From: Treponema sp. UBA3819
GTDB taxonomy: Bacteria; Spirochaetota; Spirochaetia; Treponematales; Treponemataceae
Assembly: GCA_002369025.1 (NCBI GenBank)
Contig: DFDV01000011.1
Coordinates: forward strand, 1-27,802
Reading direction: 5' to 3'
Length of the DNA stretch: 27,802 nucleotides
The notes under the pieces were generated by a model that was not told the origin of the DNA, ran no database searches, and worked only from the letters and a program-made list of their open reading frames with translations. This document shows, in pieces, positions 24,330 through 27,802 of the stretch (position 1 is its first letter; every line of letters begins with the position of its first letter). A program made the translations under genes and the position numbers.

Positions 24330-25154
24330 CTATTCATTATACCCTATTTCTGATAAAACCGCCATAGCATCTACAGTCTCTTTTACATCATGTACCCGGA
24401 CAATTGATGCCCCGTGCAGGACAGACAGAATATTTGCCGCAATCGTACCGCAAAGCCTGTCTTCCACACTTCTGCCGGTTATCTCGCCGATAACAGTTTT
24501 GCGGGAAAGTGCCATGAGTACCGGATAGGCTCCGCCACAGAGAGAACCGCAGCGGCGGATTAGTTCCACGTTTGCCTGTCTGTCCTTTCCAAAGCCGATG
24601 CCGGGATCCAGTATGATACGGTTCTCTCCTATTCCGCACTGACGGGCATAGGCAATCCGCTCAGTCAGATAGGCATTCACTTCTGCAAAAACATCCCGGT
24701 AAGATGTATTATTCTGCATATCAGAGGGAAGTCCCCTTTTGTGCATCAGTACAAGTGAAATCCCGGTCCGGGCAACATAAGGCCCCAGGTCAGCATCATC
24801 TTCCAGGGCGGAAACATCGTTCAGCATATCCGCGCCCGCTTCCACCGCCGCCTGCATGACATCTTTCTTGCGGGTGTCTATGGAAACGACAATGTTGCTG
24901 TGGCGGCGGATCTGCTGAATGACCGGCACAATACGGCGGATTTCTTCCTCAGCGTCCACATAATCTGAACCGGGGCGCGTGGACTCCCCTCCCAGGTCAA
25001 TGATATCCGCCCCTTCGTCAATAAGGCGCAGAGCCAGATCTACGGCTCCCCTGCTCTTTTTCCAGAAAGAATCCGGTGTGGCATTTACAATTCCCATCAC
25101 AAAGGCCGGGCGGTCTGTAGTCACTTTTCTATCCGCAAGGGAAAGAGATTTCAT
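24330..25154 (-). CDS. folP: Dihydropteroate synthase
   Basis: Joins p-aminobenzoate to dihydropterin pyrophosphate in folate synthesis. 274 residues with MGIVNATPDSF, GGESTRPGSD, VSIDTRK, DMLNDVSAL, DPGIGFGKD, MALSRKTVIG and the closing RVHDVKETVDAM, the full set of pterin and phosphate-binding motifs. AGGAGAGGACAG precedes the ATG. The start overlaps the dxs stop by four bases (ATGA), so it depends on dxs translation. Confidence 0.96.
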   Translation of the reverse strand: MKSLSLADRKVTTDRPAFVMGIVNATPDSFWKKSRGAVDLALRLIDEGADIIDLGGESTRPGSDYVDAEEEIRRIVPVIQQIRRHSNIVVSIDTRKKDVMQAAVEAGADMLNDVSALEDDADLGPYVARTGISLVLMHKRGLPSDMQNNTSYRDVFAEVNAYLTERIAYARQCGIGENRIILDPGIGFGKDRQANVELIRRCGSLCGGAYPVLMALSRKTVIGEITGRSVEDRLCGTIAANILSVLHGASIVRVHDVKETVDAMAVLSEIGYNE

Positions 25155-27052
25155 TCTGTCCTCTCCTCCAAAAGCCTTTTTGCTTCCTCCGCAAGATTCC
25201 GGGGGCTCATGAGGGCATCTTCGCAGATTTCACTTCTTGTACCCTGGGCAAAAAATTCATCGGGGAAGGCCTTTACGCCGGCATGCTTTATGCCATGACT
25301 AAGCAGGAGATTCTGTATGTATGCGGCTACACCACCGGTAACAACGCCATCTTCCACAAGCACAAGGGCACGATATTTTTTTGCAAGTTCAATCAGACCT
25401 TCTTCGTCCAGCGGCTTGATAAAACGAAGGGAATAAATGTCCGCGTAGATTTCTTCCAGGGCAAGGGCCCGGACTGCCTGTACGCTTTCGCTGTAAAAGC
25501 CGCCGGTGGTAACAAAAAGCACTTTTTTCTCCACGCCTTCCGATGCAAGAGCCGGAATAAGTTCTTCAACCTTGACCAGAATTCCCTTTCCCGGTTCAGG
25601 AGGGACTGAAAAGGCTTCATTTTCGGAAGGACATGACATCTTGGGGTAGCGGATTGCCACAGGCTTAGCAGCAGAAAGAGCCCAGTCAAGGCAGAGTTCC
25701 AGGTCACGGGCCGTAGCAGGGGCAAGCAGAGTCAGACCTGGTACCGGGCGGAGAAGAGCAATGTCAAAAAGCCCCTGATGTGTTTCTCCGTCACTGGGCA
25801 CGACTCCGGCGCGGTCAAGGCAGAGAAGCACCGGGCGGGATGAGAGGGCAACATCATGAATAATCTGATCTACAGACCTCTGCATAAAGGTGGAATAAAT
25901 TGCCGTTACAGGAAGCATGCCGCCCGCCGCAAGACCGCCTGCAAAGGTGACCGCATGTTCTTCTGCTATGCCCACATCAAAAAAACGGTCGGGAAAGCGG
26001 CGGGAAAAGGCATCAAGACCGGTTCCCTTTGCCATTGCGGCCGTAATTGCTACAATCTTCGGATTTTTTTCTGCCGCCCTGATGAGGTAGCGGCTAAAGC
26101 ACTCGGTAAAGCTGAGCGTATCAAATTTTTCAAAAGTACCGTCTGAAATCTGGAAGGGACCGATGCCGTGAAAAGTAGCCGGGTCATTTTCTGCCGGAGA
26201 ATAACCTTTTCCCTTTATCGTGCGTACATGTACAACGACAGGCTTGGAAAGATTGCGGACCCGTTTGAAAACTTCTTCCATTTCTGCAATATTATGCCCG
26301 TCTAAGGGGCCGACATATTCAAAACCCAGGTCTGAAAAAAGATTATTTGAAAGCAGAAAGCCCTTAAAAGCACGTTTTACACGGCTGATGAATTTTCCCA
26401 GATGTCTTTCTGAATTTGGAATGCGGTCTACCAGATGATCTATGCGGGTGCGGAAAGACTGATAGGTACGGGTCATGGTAAGACGGCTGAGGTAGCGGGA
26501 AAGGGAACCGTTATTGGGACTGATGGACATCTGATTGTCATTCAGTACCACAATGAGATTCTTTGAAAGCTGACCCGCATGACACAAAGCCTCAAAAGCC
26601 ATGCCGCCGGTCAGGGCTCCGTCGCCGATTACTGCGACAACTTTTCCCTTCCGCTTCTGAAGTTCCCAGGCCACAAGCAGTCCCAGAGCCTGTGAAAGTG
26701 AGGCGGAAGAATGGCCGTTATCAAAAAAATCGTGTTCACTTTCCTGAGTGCGGGTAAAGCCGGAAATCCCGCCGTGTTTTCTAAGCGTATCAAAAAGTTC
26801 GTAGCGGCCGGTCAATAATTTGTGGGCATAAGACTGATGGCTGACATCAAAAACAATGGCATCTCTTGGACTGGAAAAAACACGGTGCAGGGCTACAGTA
26901 AGCTCAACTACCCCCAGATTACTTGCCAGATGACCGCCATTTTTTGCAACAGTATGAAGAATTTTCTTTCTGATTTCCTCAGAAAGTTCGGAGAGCTGAG
27001 ATTTAGGTATTTGTTTTACATCTTTTGGCGAATGAATAGAAGAAAGAATCGT
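25151..27052 (-). CDS. dxs: 1-deoxy-D-xylulose-5-phosphate synthase; start codon non-canonical
   Basis: Thiamine-diphosphate enzyme joining pyruvate and glyceraldehyde 3-phosphate, entry to the MEP isoprenoid pathway. The full frame gives about 633 residues, normal for the family: N-terminal ILSSIHSPKDVKQIPKSQL, GGHLASNLGVVELTVALH, DVSHQSYAHK, the TPP motif GDGALTGG (143-150), the proton-transfer Glu in AEEHAVTFAGG, and the transketolase C-domain. The in-frame region from 27052 down contains no ATG, GTG or TTG until TTG at 26815, which would remove 79 residues including conserved HLASNLG and HQSYAH. The ribosome site GGGAGG (27066-27061) points to ACG at 27052, or GGAG to ATT at 27049. I chose ACG for the coordinates; the start is uncertain but the extended frame is not. 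Confidence 0.9.
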   Translation of the reverse strand, partial: TILSSIHSPKDVKQIPKSQLSELSEEIRKKILHTVAKNGGHLASNLGVVELTVALHRVFSSPRDAIVFDVSHQSYAHKLLTGRYELFDTLRKHGGISGFTRTQESEHDFFDNGHSSASLSQALGLLVAWELQKRKGKVVAVIGDGALTGGMAFEALCHAGQLSKNLIVVLNDNQMSISPNNGSLSRYLSRLTMTRTYQSFRTRIDHLVDRIPNSERHLGKFISRVKRAFKGFLLSNNLFSDLGFEYVGPLDGHNIAEMEEVFKRVRNLSKPVVVHVRTIKGKGYSPAENDPATFHGIGPFQISDGTFEKFDTLSFTECFSRYLIRAAEKNPKIVAITAAMAKGTGLDAFSRRFPDRFFDVGIAEEHAVTFAGGLAAGGMLPVTAIYSTFMQRSVDQIIHDVALSSRPVLLCLDRAGVVPSDGETHQGLFDIALLRPVPGLTLLAPATARDLELCLDWALSAAKPVAIRYPKMSCPSENEAFSVPPEPGKGILVKVEELIPALASEGVEKKVLFVTTGGFYSESVQAVRALALEEIYADIYSLRFIKPLDEEGLIELAKKYRALVLVEDGVVTGGVAAYIQNLLLSHGIKHAGVKAFPDEFFAQGTRSEICEDALMSPRNLAEEAKRLLEERTE

Positions 27053-27067
27053 AACTCCACCCTCCCG

Positions 27068-27107
27068 AAAAAAAAGACCGCGCAGTACAATTACTCTCGC
27101 GGTCTTT
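27068..27107 (-). terminator. Strong intrinsic terminator between the bS22-like gene and dxs
   Basis: On the minus strand AAAGACCGCG (27107-27098) pairs perfectly, ten pairs, with CGCGGTCTTT (27082-27073) around a 15-base loop, and the T run continues to 27068 (eight T in all, three of them in the stem). It ends the 29-codon gene 30 bases upstream. The dxs ribosome site begins two bases beyond the T run, so dxs must be reached by read-through, by regulated opening of this hairpin, or from a promoter hidden within it. Confidence 0.85.
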
Positions 27108-27137
27108 CAAATTACGCTTTGTACGCTCGTAAGAGTG

Positions 27138-27227
27138 TTACTTGCTCTTATGACGATTGCGTCTAAGCATCTTCTTTCGCTTGTGTGTAGCCATCTTCTG
27201 GCGCTTTCTTTTCTTTCCACAGGGCAC
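27138..27227 (-). CDS. Small basic ribosomal-subunit-like protein, bS22/AURKAIP1-COX24 family
   Basis: 29 residues: MPCGKKRKRQKMATHKRK, then KMLRRNRHKSK. The pattern GKKRKR--MATHKRKK--RRNRHK is what I know from tiny bacterial proteins of the AURKAIP1/COX24 family, homologues of mycobacterial bS22 and mitochondrial mS38 on the small ribosomal subunit. The start is the GTG at 27225-27227, eight bases after AAGGAG; another GTG three codons earlier overlaps the ribosome site. It has a strong promoter of its own and a strong terminator. It lies beside rpoZ, whose promoter is separate. It is easily missed because of its size. Confidence 0.82.
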   Translation of the reverse strand: MPCGKKRKRQKMATHKRKKMLRRNRHKSK

Positions 27228-27258
27228 GACGGGCACTCCTTAGTAAAAATGTGTATTT

Positions 27259-27286
27259 ATTATATCAAATAACGCACTTTCGTCAA
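27259..27286 (-). promoter_or_regulatory. Extended -10 promoter for the bS22-like gene
   Basis: On the minus strand TTGACG (27286-27281), 16 bases, TGA-TATAAT with the -10 at 27264-27259. The -10 is perfect and extended by TG; the -35 matches five of six. The start of transcription would fall near 27252, giving a leader of about 25 bases. Confidence 0.8.
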
Positions 27287-27304
27287 GTGACATCATTGAA
27301 TCCA

Positions 27305-27499
27305 CTATTGTTTTTCGATTCTGTACTGTACTTTTCCGTTGAACAACTGACTTGCCGCAAGAGAAACGACCTTTCCGTCATTTGCATCGATGGAGGGGTC
27401 TTCTATCTTGGACATCTGGAATGCACGGCGACTTGCCGCTACAGTAATCTCATACACGTTACCAGAAAATTTAACCAATGCTTCAAGGGGGAAAATCAT
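27305..27499 (-). CDS. rpoZ: DNA-directed RNA polymerase subunit omega
   Basis: 64 residues from the ATG at 27499, preceded by GAGGTGAT, a strong match to the 16S tail. The product starts MIFPLEALVKFSGNVYEIT and has AASRRAFQMS, a DPSIDANDGKVVSLAASQLF segment and ends VQYRIEKQ, which fits the short spirochaetal omega proteins that help assemble and hold the beta' subunit. An 18-codon upstream extension of the frame lies between promoter and ribosome site and is not coding. Confidence 0.87.
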   Translation of the reverse strand: MIFPLEALVKFSGNVYEITVAASRRAFQMSKIEDPSIDANDGKVVSLAASQLFNGKVQYRIEKQ

Positions 27500-27523
27500 T
27501 CTAATCACCTCGTATATTCTATT

Positions 27524-27553
27524 ATTATATATGAAAGTATTATTTAATGTCAA
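27524..27553 (-). promoter_or_regulatory. Consensus promoter for rpoZ
   Basis: On the minus strand TTGACA (27553-27548), 18 bases, TATAAT (27529-27524): both hexamers perfect. Transcription would begin near 27517, about 18 bases before the rpoZ ATG. Confidence 0.8.
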
Positions 27554-27609
27554 ATGGTGACCGGCATTTTTTCAGGGCAAACGCATTATAATCCATTCAC
27601 AAGTAAGAC
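27554..27609. other. Spacer between the rpoZ promoter and the terminal palindrome
   Basis: No gene is visible. An ATTATAAT stretch near 27590 contains a -10-like word on both strands, but no -35 at the right distance, so I do not call a promoter. Confidence 0.4.
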
Positions 27610-27802
27610 AAAAAGGGCACAGGCGAATGAGTTCCAACAAAAACAGACTACCGACGCGAACCCGTCGCTGAAATGCGCGGTTGAGCGAATAAGAAATTGG
27701 ACTCGCTCACATGCGTTCGCTCGCCCGCTCAAAGCGATTTCTGCGCCGGAACCGCGTCTCCCGTCTGTTTTTGTACAATTCTTTTGCTTGTCTGCCCTTT
27801 TT
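27610..27802. repeat. Long imperfect palindrome, candidate mobile or repetitive non-coding element
   Basis: The ends are perfect inverted repeats: AAAAAGGGC (27610-27618) and GCCCTTTTT (27794-27802). Moving inward, ACAAAAACAGAC (27637-27648) pairs with GTCTGTTTTTGT (27763-27774), GACGCG (27653-27658) with CGCGTC (27753-27758), and TTGAGCG (27681-27687) with CGCTCAA (27726-27732); the stretches between are similar but imperfect. The centre is rich in CGCTC and GAGCG words, unlike the surrounding DNA, and holds no coding frame. It could be a MITE-like or REP-like element, or a very large transcript-end structure. The right terminus coincides with the window edge, so it may extend further. Confidence 0.7.

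Noticed and set aside
26815..27110. Frameshift or pseudogene explanation for dxs.
   Set aside because: The N-terminal DXS sequence is continuous in the same frame as the rest, with no stop and no frame change; only the start codon is unusual.
27500..27553. Upstream extension of rpoZ by 18 codons.
   Set aside because: It would start within the promoter -35; the ATG at 27499 has a strong ribosome site and gives the normal omega N-terminus.
27580..27600. ATTATAAT as a second rpoZ promoter or a plus-strand promoter.
   Set aside because: No acceptable -35 at 15-19 bases on either strand.

Overview
The window looks like chromosomal DNA from a treponeme-like spirochaete. The evidence is the company of genes rather than any single marker: the start of a FlaA-type periplasmic flagellar sheath protein next to a class II aldolase, a TRAP transporter with a TPR lipoprotein partner (TatT/TatP type) and a fused DctQM permease, a LolCDE-like set preceded by an unrecognised secreted protein, and relaxed spirochaetal lipoboxes. 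Base composition is moderate. There are no tRNA or rRNA genes, no CRISPR array and no recognisable transposase or prophage gene.

Layout. (1) 1-1547: flaA (minus, cut by the window edge) diverges from fba (plus). (2) 1553-2302: an unrecognised membrane protein (minus), divergent from the plus-strand run infC-rpmI-rplT-(ZapB-like coiled-coil gene)-zapA-UPF0178 gene (2348-4908). (3) 4901-6136: a GAF plus HD-GYP protein (minus). (4) 12261 down to 6214: a tightly packed minus-strand operon tatT-tatP-dctQM-(GH3 hexosaminidase lipoprotein)-(RsmB-like RNA methyltransferase), ending at a weak terminator. (5) 12327-13124: a short-chain dehydrogenase (plus) diverging from tatT; the two promoters overlap at their -35 boxes and both would give almost leaderless mRNAs. 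(6) 18562 down to 13140: ftsY, an unrecognised secreted protein, then a LolE-type permease, LolD and a LolC-type permease. (7) 20394 down to 18580: a large unrecognised envelope protein with a PEGA-like segment. (8) 27052 down to 20421: dxs-folP-cdaA-ybbR-acpS-(DUF2225 gene)-truA, mostly with overlapping ends. (9) 27499 down to 27138: rpoZ and a 29-codon ribosomal-protein-like gene (bS22/AURKAIP1 family), each with its own strong promoter. (10) 27610-27802: a large imperfect palindrome reaching the window edge.

How the genes fit together. Two blocks are housekeeping: translation and division (infC to zapA), and isoprenoid, folate, c-di-AMP, CoA-transfer and tRNA modification (dxs to truA). 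Two are envelope blocks: lipoprotein sorting (LolCDE plus the secreted upstream protein) and solute uptake coupled to a sugar hydrolase lipoprotein. The points most worth a second look are the absence of any ATG, GTG or TTG start for a full-length dxs, the strong hairpin with a T run directly in front of dxs, the terminal palindrome, the paired hairpins in front of infC, the overlapping leaderless promoters at 12268-12316, and the ZapB-like/ZapA gene pair. All functional statements rest on reading motifs by eye; no database search was made.
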